From an uncultured Acetatifactor sp. (GTDB lineage Bacteria; Bacillota; Clostridia; Lachnospirales; Lachnospiraceae): DNA of 17,577 nt. The translations under genes and the position numbers were made by a program. The stretch spans positions 1 through 17,577 of the forward strand of contig CAJTMX010000051.1 of NCBI GenBank assembly GCA_910577235.1. Reading direction: 5' to 3'. Positions 7,491 through 14,874 of this stretch are shown here, piece after piece. The notes under the pieces were generated by a model. That model was not told the origin of the DNA and did not search any database. It saw only the letters and a program-made list of their open reading frames with translations. Position 1 is the stretch's first letter. Each line of letters starts with the position of its first letter.

Positions 7491-10001
7491 TCAATATCCA
7501 CAATACGGCATGTTGCCGATCTCACCGGTGATCCCGGCTTTTTCATCATAGTACATCTCATTCAAGACATACATTCCCATCTCATCCTCCCACCATACGA
7601 CCCCCTTTCCCAGCTCTTTCATTTCATTGTCCCGCAGGTTTATCACATATTGCTGCGCCTGCTTTAAGAGTTTTTTGCTCTGTTCGTACTCTACTTTTTT
7701 TGATTTTACAAGGTTCTGTATCTCCTCCTTGATTTCCTTTCCCCGGCCTCTGGGCACAAAGACGGAATTTCCTCCTTCTTCAATGACACGGTAATGCTCT
7801 GCAGCTGTGCGGAATGCCTGATTTAACGCTTTCATATCATAGTTTTTATGTTCTGCGCCCGACCCTATCAGGCTAATGTTGTCCGCCAGCATCTCATAAA
7901 GGGAAGGGGAACCACATTTTTTGAGTGGATAGACCATCTCCTCCTGTCTGGCCCAAAAATAATACTTGAAGTACGTGTGTACTGCTTTCTCCGACAACAG
8001 CTCACCGTCAAACCCCTGCGGATCATTCTTAAACTCCTCCAGCAATCTTTGTGACGCCTGTTTTCCCTCTTTGATATCTCTTAGCCGGCTCAGCGATTCC
8101 AACTCCTCACAGGGATTGACAATGTATGTGGTCTGCACGCCCCGCAGTCCCTCCCGGTTGCACCTTCCCGCCGCCTGAATGATGGAATCCATTCCGGCCA
8201 GCGAACGGATCACGCAGGAAAAGTCAAAATCGATACCCGCCTCAATCAACTGAGTGCTGACGACAATAATCCTCTCGCGGCCTGCCAAAGCCTCTCTCAC
8301 CTCATCGATGATCTCTTTGCGGTGCGCCGCATAGAGCTTTGTGGAAAGATAATATACTTTAAACTCTTCCCCAGCTCTCTTTTCCACCTCTCTATATAGG
8401 GTCAGCGCACAATTCCGGGTATTCAGGATCGCCAGTACATTTCCGCTTTCCCCTGCCTTCTCCCATATAAAATCCGCCAATTCTTCCTTGGTGTAGCCAA
8501 CGTTTTTCACCTTCGACTGTACCTCCACCCGCCTGAAAATCTCCCTTGCCTGCGGCGGGAGCGTAACCAGCGACGCGGACGCAGTCATCCTGACAGGGTA
8601 TGCCGGCTTTACCGTCTCCCCCAACAACGGCTGCGTGGCAGTACACAATACGCAGGTACAGCCACAAAACTCTGTCAGGTAGTTGATCAGGCTGTTAAAT
8701 AGAGCAATCTGCCGGATAGGAAGAGTCTGCACCTCGTCAAAGATGAGTACCGCATTTTGAAACTGATGAGCCGGGCGCAGATTTCGGGTGCCCTGAGCAA
8801 AGAATGTATTCAGAAAGCGCACCATTGTAGTCAGTACTATAGGTTCCGCCATTCTCTGTGTCCAGAAGTCGCCCTTCTCAGACAGTTCTGTCTTCTCCCC
8901 CGCCGTCTCCAGGTCTTCCTTAACATTACGGCTCTCCACCTGGGAATGCAGCTCCAGAACATTGTTCTCCACCCGTTCATCCCGGTCGTCCCGCCCCAAT
9001 GCCTCCTTTAGGCTCTTAGCTGTCTGATCGATAATGGACAGATACGGAATGATATAAAATATTCTGTCCTTGCCCTGCCGGATACAATGGTTGAGCGCAA
9101 AGCGAGTCACCGCCAGCGTTTTTCCGGCACCTGTAGGGCAGGAAAGCGTATAAACCCCGCCTTTTCTGTCCCCTGCCTCTTTGCATTTGTCGGAAATATA
9201 ATTTCTCCATGCATTGATCGGCTTGCCGGAACGACCCATTGTCCCCAGTTTCTTCTCCAGATTTTCCAGAAAGTAGACAAACAGCCTTCGCCTGTCCGCG
9301 CGGTTATCTTCTACGCCTGTCTCTGTGCGCAATATCTCCTCAAAATTCTGCATCGCCGTCTTCCCGCAGGTAGCGCTGTCCAGCCAATCGGCATCGATCA
9401 GAGCGGACAAGAGTATTTTCTCCGCCATTCCCAGAAAAAAGAAAAACTCCTTACTGCTCTCGCCCGCATAGGCTTTTATTCTTTTGAAGAGAACTTCAGC
9501 CTCGCCATAGGCCAGGCACAAAAGCCTGTCCAATTCTTCCCGGGAAATAATTTCACTCAGAAAATACTCCTGTATCTCTTGAAACTCCGTCTCGTCACAC
9601 TGCAGCCTGGCCTTATAGCCGTCCTCCCCCTGAGGTGAGATATTGTCCGGCAATGCCGCATGATGGGAGAAAATAGCCTCGCACATGGCCTGCATCGCAT
9701 ATCCTTTATACATGTCGCTTTGCTCCCCGCCCAATCTGTGTAACAGCACGGCTCCGGCAGACGCATGTCCCCCTTTTTGTCCCGGGTCCGGCTTGTCTGA
9801 CGCGATGGCCTCCATCCGTTTTTGAAAAGACCCTGCCTTACCCGCGTCATGAAAAAGCCCTGCCAGATACCCCATAGCTGGGCAGCCCATCTGCTCCATG
9901 TATCCCCGGCAAAGCACCGCCACATGGTGCAAATGATCTTTTAAGTCCTGTACAATGATTTCATCCCCTGTTTTATCTACGTGCGCAATCTTTGTTTTCA
10001 C
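7491..10001 (-). CDS. cas3: CRISPR helicase-nuclease Cas3 (HD domain fused)
   Basis: Cas3 is recruited to target DNA by Cascade and unwinds and degrades it. The 836-aa protein has the N-terminal HD nuclease with His26, His51-Asp52 (LAGLFHDAGKAG), His79 and His113-His114 (FSHHAALPD). The SF2 helicase has Walker A SCPTGAGKT at about 287-295, motif II LIFDEVQTLP with DEVQ at 422-425, motif III CTATQ at 453, and motif VI QAAGRCNREG. The start is a GTG at 10001 with GGGGGAT 6 bp upstream, because no ATG is placed well. It lies 35 bp after kwaB on the same strand, so it is probably on the same transcript. All key motifs are intact. Confidence 0.97.
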   Translation of the reverse strand: MKTKIAHVDKTGDEIIVQDLKDHLHHVAVLCRGYMEQMGCPAMGYLAGLFHDAGKAGSFQKRMEAIASDKPDPGQKGGHASAGAVLLHRLGGEQSDMYKGYAMQAMCEAIFSHHAALPDNISPQGEDGYKARLQCDETEFQEIQEYFLSEIISREELDRLLCLAYGEAEVLFKRIKAYAGESSKEFFFFLGMAEKILLSALIDADWLDSATCGKTAMQNFEEILRTETGVEDNRADRRRLFVYFLENLEKKLGTMGRSGKPINAWRNYISDKCKEAGDRKGGVYTLSCPTGAGKTLAVTRFALNHCIRQGKDRIFYIIPYLSIIDQTAKSLKEALGRDDRDERVENNVLELHSQVESRNVKEDLETAGEKTELSEKGDFWTQRMAEPIVLTTMVRFLNTFFAQGTRNLRPAHQFQNAVLIFDEVQTLPIRQIALFNSLINYLTEFCGCTCVLCTATQPLLGETVKPAYPVRMTASASLVTLPPQAREIFRRVEVQSKVKNVGYTKEELADFIWEKAGESGNVLAILNTRNCALTLYREVEKRAGEEFKVYYLSTKLYAAHRKEIIDEVREALAGRERIIVVSTQLIEAGIDFDFSCVIRSLAGMDSIIQAAGRCNREGLRGVQTTYIVNPCEELESLSRLRDIKEGKQASQRLLEEFKNDPQGFDGELLSEKAVHTYFKYYFWARQEEMVYPLKKCGSPSLYEMLADNISLIGSGAEHKNYDMKALNQAFRTAAEHYRVIEEGGNSVFVPRGRGKEIKEEIQNLVKSKKVEYEQSKKLLKQAQQYVINLRDNEMKELGKGVVWWEDEMGMYVLNEMYYDEKAGITGEIGNMPYCGY

Positions 10002-10036
10002 TTTTGTATCCCCCTTTTCCCACGTTATTGCTTAGA

Positions 10037-10909
10037 TCACTTTACCGATCTCTTGGAATTTGTGATATAGGTAATATTGGAAAACGAACCCTTGTATACC
10101 TCCTCGTCCAGAAAACCCAGAATGATCTTCATCTTCTTTTTATCAGCGGGAATCACGATTTTTCTATCCCGGATTGCCACTTCAATGCCCGCCTGCCTGC
10201 CTATTTTCTGGATATCCCGGGCTGAAAATCTCTCCAGCACCCCTGAATCCATAATAGATGCTACTTTCTTGCGCACCCGGCTGTCTGCTTGTCCAATAAA
10301 AGTTTCGGCGCTGTCCATCGACAGCTCATTCATCTGAGTAAAACGCTCCACCTCTCCCTGCGTTGCCTCGCGATAATATTTCATGAGGCTGAATATCTGT
10401 CTTGCCATAAAGAATGACTTAAACAACAGTCTGCCATCTTCATATATACAATCCACCTCATCCGTAATGGAGATACCAAAACGTTTTTCCTGAACAAAAG
10501 TGTCTCTGTCAAAGAACAAGTTGATCCCTTTTACGCTTATATACTGTTCCTTTTTGAATTTCTGAAACGCTATCACTATTCTGTCATCGCTTATCTCTCC
10601 CACAAAAACCGCCTTGATCTTGTCCCTGTTTATCTCATCCGGGACAAAGGAATCTATTCCGGCCGGCGTTTCCACCGCTTCCCTGATTATTTCGTCCAGC
10701 ACAAATTCATCGATACATAAAGTTTCATCCGCATCGGGGCTGTAGTTCCCGTCAAAAGAGATGTACTCCGTACCTTTCAGCATCCAGCCGCAGGCCGTAG
10801 CATAACTTTGACAGATAGCGGTCTGGGCCCTTCTGTTTGTTTCTATTTTGCACACTTCCAATTTTTCATTGTCCTGTAACAAAACCATTACCGATGCATT
10901 CTCAAACAT
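10037..10909 (-). CDS. kwaB: Kiwa system protein KwaB (DUF4868)
   Basis: KwaB is the cytoplasmic effector of the Kiwa anti-phage system. It works with membrane protein KwaA and is reported to bind DNA and block phage replication or transcription. The 290-aa product has the DUF4868-like central part: ISVKGINLFFDRDTF, then FGISITDEVDCIYEDGRLLF and KSFFMARQIFSLMKYYREAT, followed by a charged helical region and a C-terminal strand-rich part ending ITYITNSKRSVK. Its ATG overlaps the kwaA stop by 8 bp, typical for the kwaAB pair. The assignment rests on this pattern plus the partner and synteny, not on a search. Confidence 0.8.
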   Translation of the reverse strand: MFENASVMVLLQDNEKLEVCKIETNRRAQTAICQSYATACGWMLKGTEYISFDGNYSPDADETLCIDEFVLDEIIREAVETPAGIDSFVPDEINRDKIKAVFVGEISDDRIVIAFQKFKKEQYISVKGINLFFDRDTFVQEKRFGISITDEVDCIYEDGRLLFKSFFMARQIFSLMKYYREATQGEVERFTQMNELSMDSAETFIGQADSRVRKKVASIMDSGVLERFSARDIQKIGRQAGIEVAIRDRKIVIPADKKKMKIILGFLDEEVYKGSFSNITYITNSKRSVK

Positions 10910-11438
10910 TTGCTTTCCCTCCCGTCTGTGTAAGCATTAAAGTGTTACTAATACGAATAGCCTGCTTAATCTGCTTATTATTTCGCACTTCCCTTTTCCT
11001 GCTGATGAGTATACAATCTGTCCCTGTAGATAAATCAACCTTATAACAATGATAACCTGCCAGCAGCAAAATCGGGCAAAAGCCCAAATCACCCGTTCTT
11101 ATCCCCAGGACAATCACTCCCGCCGCAACTAATATCCAGACCCCCAAATACTCTTCCCAGAAAACACCGATCAGCGGGATTAAGTATGTGGCAAGATATG
11201 CGAATACCTCAGAATCTTTCTGCGATATGCTCACTATTGTGATATTGAGTGTCGGCAGTTTCTTCTCACACAGCTTTATAAAAACTATTGCATAAGCACA
11301 ACCGACCAGACCACAAAATCCTAACGGTATGCATACTAATATATGAAATCCCTGCGTACATAGGGCGATCGCCAATATAACACATATGGGAGCGACGCAG
11401 CTTAGTTTATAGATTAGTTTCTGAAATCCATTTACCAT
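10902..11438 (-). CDS. kwaA: Kiwa system membrane protein KwaA
   Basis: KwaA is the membrane sensor of Kiwa, thought to detect phage attack at the inner membrane and to signal to KwaB. The 178-aa product has about four hydrophobic segments, near residues 12-29, 32-56, 78-93 and 98-113. A further hydrophobic stretch leads into GYHCYKVDLSTGTDCILISR, resembling the GY-(H/K)-x-Y-x-V motif of KwaA. The C-terminus is polar. TAAGGAAA lies upstream of the ATG. It is the first gene of the island operon, after a leader of about 130 nt from the strong promoter at 11575. Alternative: another small membrane partner of a DUF4868 protein. Confidence 0.77.
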   Translation of the reverse strand: MVNGFQKLIYKLSCVAPICVILAIALCTQGFHILVCIPLGFCGLVGCAYAIVFIKLCEKKLPTLNITIVSISQKDSEVFAYLATYLIPLIGVFWEEYLGVWILVAAGVIVLGIRTGDLGFCPILLLAGYHCYKVDLSTGTDCILISRKREVRNNKQIKQAIRISNTLMLTQTGGKANV

Positions 11439-11574
11439 AACATCATATTTCCTTACTTTGTTTTTTGTCTATCGGCAAGAAAGCGAACTATATGTAATAA
11501 TTAGAGTTGATAGTTTACTCTTTTTGATGTTACATACCTGTATGGTTGACAATTTTTCTATATTCTTTTTCTGT

Positions 11575-11603
11575 ATTATATCACCTCTTTATTTATGTGT
11601 CAA
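11575..11603 (-). promoter_or_regulatory. Strong promoter P1 of the kwaAB-cas operon
   Basis: On the minus strand TTGACA (11598-11603), a 17-bp spacer and TATAAT (11575-11580) are both perfect matches to the sigma-A consensus. Transcription should start near 11568 and give a leader of about 130 nt before kwaA. GTTGACA at 11545-11551 and TGTCAAC at 11598-11604 form a 7-bp inverted pair, the second covering the -35 box, so a repressor site is possible. Confidence 0.85.
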
Positions 11604-11606
11604 CAA

Positions 11607-11644
11607 CTGACAATATTATATTTTTTATATTGAACGCTAGTGAA
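11607..11644 (-). promoter_or_regulatory. Candidate Cascade target site in the operon promoter
   Basis: On the minus strand a TTC trinucleotide (11642-11644), the common type I-C PAM, is followed by ACTAGCG. The guide of the crRNA-like RNA begins ACTAGAG. Bases 1-5 and 7 match, and the mismatch is at position 6, which is flipped out in type I crRNAs and does not pair. Past base 8 the match is poor. Binding without cutting is what such short matches give in known cases. The site covers P2 and ends at the P1 -35 box. Confidence 0.6.
11615..11644 (-). promoter_or_regulatory. Second promoter P2 of the kwaAB-cas operon
   Basis: On the minus strand TTCACT (11639-11644), an 18-bp spacer and TATAAT (11615-11620). 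The -10 box is perfect and the -35 box matches in four of six. The -35 box is also the PAM and seed of the proposed crRNA-like RNA target. The AT-rich run between the boxes could instead serve as an UP element for P1. Confidence 0.5.
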
Positions 11645-11687
11645 AACTTCTATTTATTTTACCTCTATTGAAAAGACTTTAGGATAA

Positions 11688-11708
11688 CTTAACCTTGGCT
11701 TAACCTTG
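11688..11708 (+). promoter_or_regulatory. Direct repeat upstream of the sRNA promoter
   Basis: CTTAACCTTG occurs twice, at 11688-11697 and 11699-11708, with an 11-bp period. TTAAC-type boxes one helical turn apart are the usual binding pattern of OmpR/PhoB-family response regulators. The site lies about 12 bp before the -35 box of the crRNA-like RNA promoter, the right place for an activator. No such regulator is encoded in the window. Confidence 0.45.
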
Positions 11709-11720
11709 TGCTGAAATTTA

Positions 11721-11749
11721 TTTACTTATAACATCTTATATGATAAAAT
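11721..11749 (+). promoter_or_regulatory. Promoter of the crRNA-like RNA
   Basis: TTTACT (11721-11726), a 17-bp spacer and TAAAAT (11744-11749), with TG at 11741-11742 making an extended -10 motif. The predicted start at about 11756 coincides with the GTCA that begins the repeat mimic, so the RNA would need little or no 5' trimming. Confidence 0.6.
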
Positions 11750-11755
11750 CATTCT

Positions 11756-11864
11756 GTCAGCCTAGGCTGTGGATTGAAATACTAGAGGCAAAATAAACAA
11801 TACCGTTGTAAAATATTTTCCCCCCTTTTTTTCCGAGGGGGGTAAAATATTTTACAACATTTTT
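11756..11864 (+). ncRNA. crRNA-like regulatory RNA with degenerate CRISPR repeat (CreR/CreA-type)
   Basis: Positions 11756-11780 mimic the array repeat: the same GTCA start, a shortened palindromic stem (CAGC/GCTG around CTAG) in place of the 15-bp stem-loop, and then TGTGGATTGAAAT, which matches the repeat end in 12 of 13 bases. The guide starts at 11781 (ACTAGAGGCA) and runs at least 24 nt to a long hairpin at 11805, which could replace the 3' repeat stem that type I-C crRNAs keep. An extended -10 promoter lies upstream and a U tract at the end. The seed matches a TTC-flanked site in the kwaAB-cas promoter. Known CreA and CreR RNAs use such mini-repeats to send Cascade to a promoter for repression. 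The architecture is seen in the sequence. Processing by Cas5c and repression are inference. The opposite strand carries a possible 55-aa ORF as a rival reading. Confidence 0.62.
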
Positions 11865-11924
11865 GCCATATACACACCAACAGTATAATAATCCCAATCC
11901 GCCCAGTACGTACAGTATGTTCAT
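11757..11924 (-). CDS. Possible small single-helix membrane peptide
   Basis: A 55-aa frame begins MNILYVLGGLGLLYCWCVYG, one likely membrane helix, followed by a basic stretch (KNVVKYF, GKKGGK). GGGGAGAGG lies just before the ATG, and an extended -10 box (TGTTATTAT, with TATTAT at 11944-11949 on this strand) lies upstream. It overlaps the crRNA-like RNA in antisense, an arrangement reminiscent of small hydrophobic toxins with antisense control or of KdpF-like peptides. Against it: the second half is made by the RNA hairpin repeat and looks unlike a normal protein, and I know no homologue. Confidence 0.3.
   Translation of the reverse strand: MNILYVLGGLGLLYCWCVYGKNVVKYFTPLGKKGGKIFYNGIVYFASSISIHSLG
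11805..11864 (+). terminator. Long hairpin with U tract ending the crRNA-like RNA
   Basis: The arms at 11805-11825 and 11837-11858 pair over 21 bp with a single bulged T. The inner part is C6/G6 and the outer part is AT-rich. ATTTTT follows at 11859-11864, as in an intrinsic terminator on the plus strand. Each arm also holds a near-perfect palindrome around AAAATATTTT, with centres 34 bp apart, so the DNA could double as an operator for the neighbouring XRE regulator. Confidence 0.7.
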
Positions 11925-11948
11925 ATCCTCTCCCCTTTCTGTTATAAT
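11884..11948 (+). promoter_or_regulatory. Promoter region of the XRE-ABC operon
   Basis: Two -10 boxes match TATAAT perfectly: 11943-11948, with TTCATA at 11920-11925 (17-bp spacing), and 11884-11889, with TTTGCC at 11862-11867 (16-bp spacing). The nearer one gives a leader of about 25 nt before the gene at 11981. A minus-strand -10 box overlaps it (11944-11949), so transcription may be divergent here. Confidence 0.55.
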
Positions 11949-11980
11949 AACACCAAACTCACCAATAAGGAGACAAACCT

Positions 11981-13057
11981 ATGACCATAAAACTCGCACA
12001 AAATATACGTGCCTTCCGCAAACAAAACTCCCTGACCCAGGAACAGCTTGCCGAAGTGCTGGGTGTGACCGTGGGCGCCGTATATAAATGGGAATCGGGT
12101 CTATCGGTTCCTGAACTGCGTCTGCTCATGGAGATCGCGGACTTTTTTGACACGTCGGTGGATGTTCTGTTGGGCTATGAGATGAAAGACAACCGTTTAA
12201 AGGCAACCGTGCAGCGGCTGAAGGAATATCGCCACAGCAAAGACCTTGCAGGACTTTGCGAGGCAGAAAAGGCACTGAAAAAATACCCCAACGCTTTTGA
12301 GATCGTCTATAACAGCGCCGTTTTATACAAGGTATTCGGAATGGAATCCCAGGACAGGAAACTGCTGAACCGGGCATTGGAACTCATGGAAAATTCCCGC
12401 CTGCTGCTGCCCCAGAATACAAACCCGGAAATCAGTGAGGTGACCATCTACGGCAGCGTGGCAAAAATCTATCTGACGCTGGGCGAGAGCGACCGCGCGG
12501 TGGAACTCTTAAAGCAGTACAACGCAGGCGGCATATACGATTACTTGATCGGTCTGTCCCTTGCGGCGGACTGCGCACGTCCCGGCGAGGCGGAAACCTT
12601 TCTTGAGCAGGCCCTTCTGAGAAATATTACCGCTCTCATTCATATCATCATCGGCTATGTAAACGTGTTCTGCGACCGGGGCGACTACTCCTCCGCGCAG
12701 GCCATCCTCCTCTGGGGGATAAATATTCTTTCCGGCCTGCGAGAGGCGCACAAACCTAACTTTCTGGACAAGATATGCTGCACGTTCTTTGTCTGCCTTG
12801 CCTACTCATACGGCAAAACCGGCGACAGCGCAGCCGCGTATCAGGCACTGCGGAACGCCAGGGAACTGGCCTGGCAGTTTGACGCCGCCCCCAACTATGA
12901 GGCAAACGCAGTCCGATTTGTTGCCCACGGGGAGGATGCCAGCATTCACGATGATCTGGGGGCGACAGCCGAAGACGGTATACGGAAAACCATTGCCTCT
13001 TTTGCAGACGAAACACTGTCTGCGCTTTGGAAGGAGTTATGCGAACATGAAAAATAA
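11981..13057 (+). CDS. XRE-family regulator with helical-repeat C-terminal domain
   Basis: Residues 8-62 form a clear Cro/CI-type helix-turn-helix: IRAFRKQNSLTQEQLAEVLG, then GAVYKWESGLSVPELRLLMEIADFF and the usual DVLLGYE end. The remaining 290 residues are helical with alternating pairs that look like TPR units (for example ALELMENSRLLL, AYSYGKTGDSAAAYQALRNAREL). The 358-aa size and layout resemble regulators that sense a peptide or a partner protein, but no ligand is known. AAGGAG lies 8 bp before the ATG. The stop overlaps the start of the ABC transporter, so the pair is an operon and the transporter is the probable target of its regulation. Confidence 0.85.
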   Translation: MTIKLAQNIRAFRKQNSLTQEQLAEVLGVTVGAVYKWESGLSVPELRLLMEIADFFDTSVDVLLGYEMKDNRLKATVQRLKEYRHSKDLAGLCEAEKALKKYPNAFEIVYNSAVLYKVFGMESQDRKLLNRALELMENSRLLLPQNTNPEISEVTIYGSVAKIYLTLGESDRAVELLKQYNAGGIYDYLIGLSLAADCARPGEAETFLEQALLRNITALIHIIIGYVNVFCDRGDYSSAQAILLWGINILSGLREAHKPNFLDKICCTFFVCLAYSYGKTGDSAAAYQALRNARELAWQFDAAPNYEANAVRFVAHGEDASIHDDLGATAEDGIRKTIASFADETLSALWKELCEHEK

Positions 13058-14762
13058 ATCATTGAAAAAACAACTTGTGGCACGGTTCTATCACCGGAAC
13101 ATTCCCATACTATGCGTTGCGGTCTTCGGCGCGTTAGTCTCCGGCACACTCAATCTGATCCTGTCCTGGATCTTACAGCAGCTCATCGACGCATCCTCAG
13201 GCAGTCCGGACGCGCTGCCCCTCCTGACCCTGGCGAAGATCAGCGGCGGCTTTGTACTGCTGTGCGTAGCGTCCTGTATGCTGGACTACGTCTCACAGCC
13301 CCGCTTTATCCGGCGCGCCATAAGTCAATACAAGGATTTTGCTTTTCAGAAACTCACCGAAAAAAGCATATCCTCTTTTCGTGACGAAAGCACTGCCACC
13401 TATCTCTCGGCGCTGACCAACGATGCGGCCTGTATTGAATCGGATTACCTGGCCCAGCAGCTTTCCCTGATCACAAAGACCGTCACTTTCGTTGGCGCGC
13501 TGTGCCTGATGCTCCTGTATTCCCCGCTGATGACTCTGATCGCCGCAGGCATAACCCTGCTGCCCCTCGTCGCCTCCCTGCTGGTGGGAAACAGAATGGA
13601 AATTGCAGAGCGCAGGGTTTCCGACCGGAGCAGGGACTTTACCGCCGCACTGGGCGATTGTCTCAGCGGATTTTCTGTAGTCAAAAGTTTTAAGGCCGAA
13701 AGGGAGATATTGAAACTGTTTTCCGCCAACAATAAAGCGCTTGAGGGAGAGAAATTCCGCAAGCGGCGCATCAGGATCATCGTAGGCATGATCGGCGCTG
13801 TGGCGGGCATCTTTGCGCAGCTGGGCGTGTTCCTGGTGGGGGCGTACCTCGCTTTATCCGGTTATGGCCTGACCCCCGGCGTGGTGATCATGTTTGTGAA
13901 CCTGATGAATTTTATGATACAGCCCATCGCCGAATTGCCGGGACTGCTGGCAAGCCGCAAGGCAGCGCTGGGGCTGATCGGCAAATTGGCGGCGGCGCTG
14001 GAAAAGAATCCCACCCCCGCCGGAAAAGTACATATCTCACAGCTGGAAGACAGCATCAGCCTTGATAATGTGTCCTTCAGCTATGACGGGGACAAAAATG
14101 TCCTGCACCATATATCCGCGGTGTTTGAGGCGGGCCGGGCCTATGCCATCGTAGGCGGCAGCGGCAGCGGCAAATCCACCCTGCTGGGTCTGCTTATGGC
14201 AGCCGGATTAAACTACACCGGAAAGATCCTGTTCGACCATACGGAACTTAAGGATATAGCGCCCGAATCCCTGTACGAGTTGACCAGCGTGATACAGCAG
14301 AATGTTTTCGTGTTCAACGCCTCCATCAGAGACAACGTCACCATGTTCCGGGATTTCGGACAGAAAGAAATTGACCGGGCCATCGCCCATGCCCACCTGG
14401 GGGCTCTGCTAAACCAGCGTGGAGAGAACTACCTCTGCGGGGAAAACGGCAGCGGGCTGTCCGGCGGGGAAAAGCAGCGGATATCCATTGCCCGCAGTCT
14501 CCTAAAAAAATCCTCCCTGCTGCTGGCTGACGAGGCGACCGCCGCTCTGGACGCCCGGACCGCCCACCAGGTCTCCGGCGATATACTTGACTTGGACGGC
14601 ATCACCCGCATTGTTGTGACACACACTCTGGAGGAAAGCCTGCTGCGCCGTTACGACGCAATCCTCGTCCTTAAAAACGGCCGCATCGTGGAAACCGGCA
14701 CCTTTGACGAACTTATGGCCAGGAAGGAATACTTCTATGCCCTGTTCACTGTATCCCAATAA
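13047..14762 (+). CDS. ABC exporter half-transporter (permease fused to ATPase)
   Basis: The 571-aa protein has an N-terminal membrane domain of about 310 residues with roughly six helices, including NIPILCVAVFGALVSG near residue 18 and two close to 145-180 and 245-285. The ATPase domain follows: Walker A GGSGSGKST at 370-378, Q-loop QQNVF near 418, signature LSGGEKQR at 471-478, Walker B LLLADEAT at 491-498 and His526 in VVTHTLEE. All catalytic residues are present. It would act as a homodimer exporting a drug, lipid or peptide. No peptidase domain or precursor gene is seen. The frame is open 86 codons upstream, but the Met at 13047 is right: AAGGAG lies 10 bp before it and it overlaps the regulator by 11 bp. 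Confidence 0.92.
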   Translation: MKNKSLKKQLVARFYHRNIPILCVAVFGALVSGTLNLILSWILQQLIDASSGSPDALPLLTLAKISGGFVLLCVASCMLDYVSQPRFIRRAISQYKDFAFQKLTEKSISSFRDESTATYLSALTNDAACIESDYLAQQLSLITKTVTFVGALCLMLLYSPLMTLIAAGITLLPLVASLLVGNRMEIAERRVSDRSRDFTAALGDCLSGFSVVKSFKAEREILKLFSANNKALEGEKFRKRRIRIIVGMIGAVAGIFAQLGVFLVGAYLALSGYGLTPGVVIMFVNLMNFMIQPIAELPGLLASRKAALGLIGKLAAALEKNPTPAGKVHISQLEDSISLDNVSFSYDGDKNVLHHISAVFEAGRAYAIVGGSGSGKSTLLGLLMAAGLNYTGKILFDHTELKDIAPESLYELTSVIQQNVFVFNASIRDNVTMFRDFGQKEIDRAIAHAHLGALLNQRGENYLCGENGSGLSGGEKQRISIARSLLKKSSLLLADEATAALDARTAHQVSGDILDLDGITRIVVTHTLEESLLRRYDAILVLKNGRIVETGTFDELMARKEYFYALFTVSQ

Positions 14763-14874
14763 AATAAGCAAGGCACATCCACTGCGATTGCCTCCGCTCC
14801 ACCGGCGGGGCGAACTCCCATTCCCATTTTCGTCTGCGCGAGGTCACACTGTACCCCCGTCATCTGGCAGAGAG

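Noticed and set aside
9087..9638. 183-aa plus-strand frame opposite cas3
   Set aside because: It is a shadow of the cas3 HD region. All helicase and nuclease motifs are on the minus strand.
11545..11579. Plus-strand TTGACA followed by AT-rich sequence as a promoter toward the XRE operon
   Set aside because: No -10 box at 16-18 bp. It is better seen as half of an inverted pair with the P1 -35 box.
12789..13046. Upstream 86-codon extension of the ABC transporter frame
   Set aside because: It overlaps the XRE gene in another frame. The Met at 13047 has a good ribosome binding site and starts the membrane domain.
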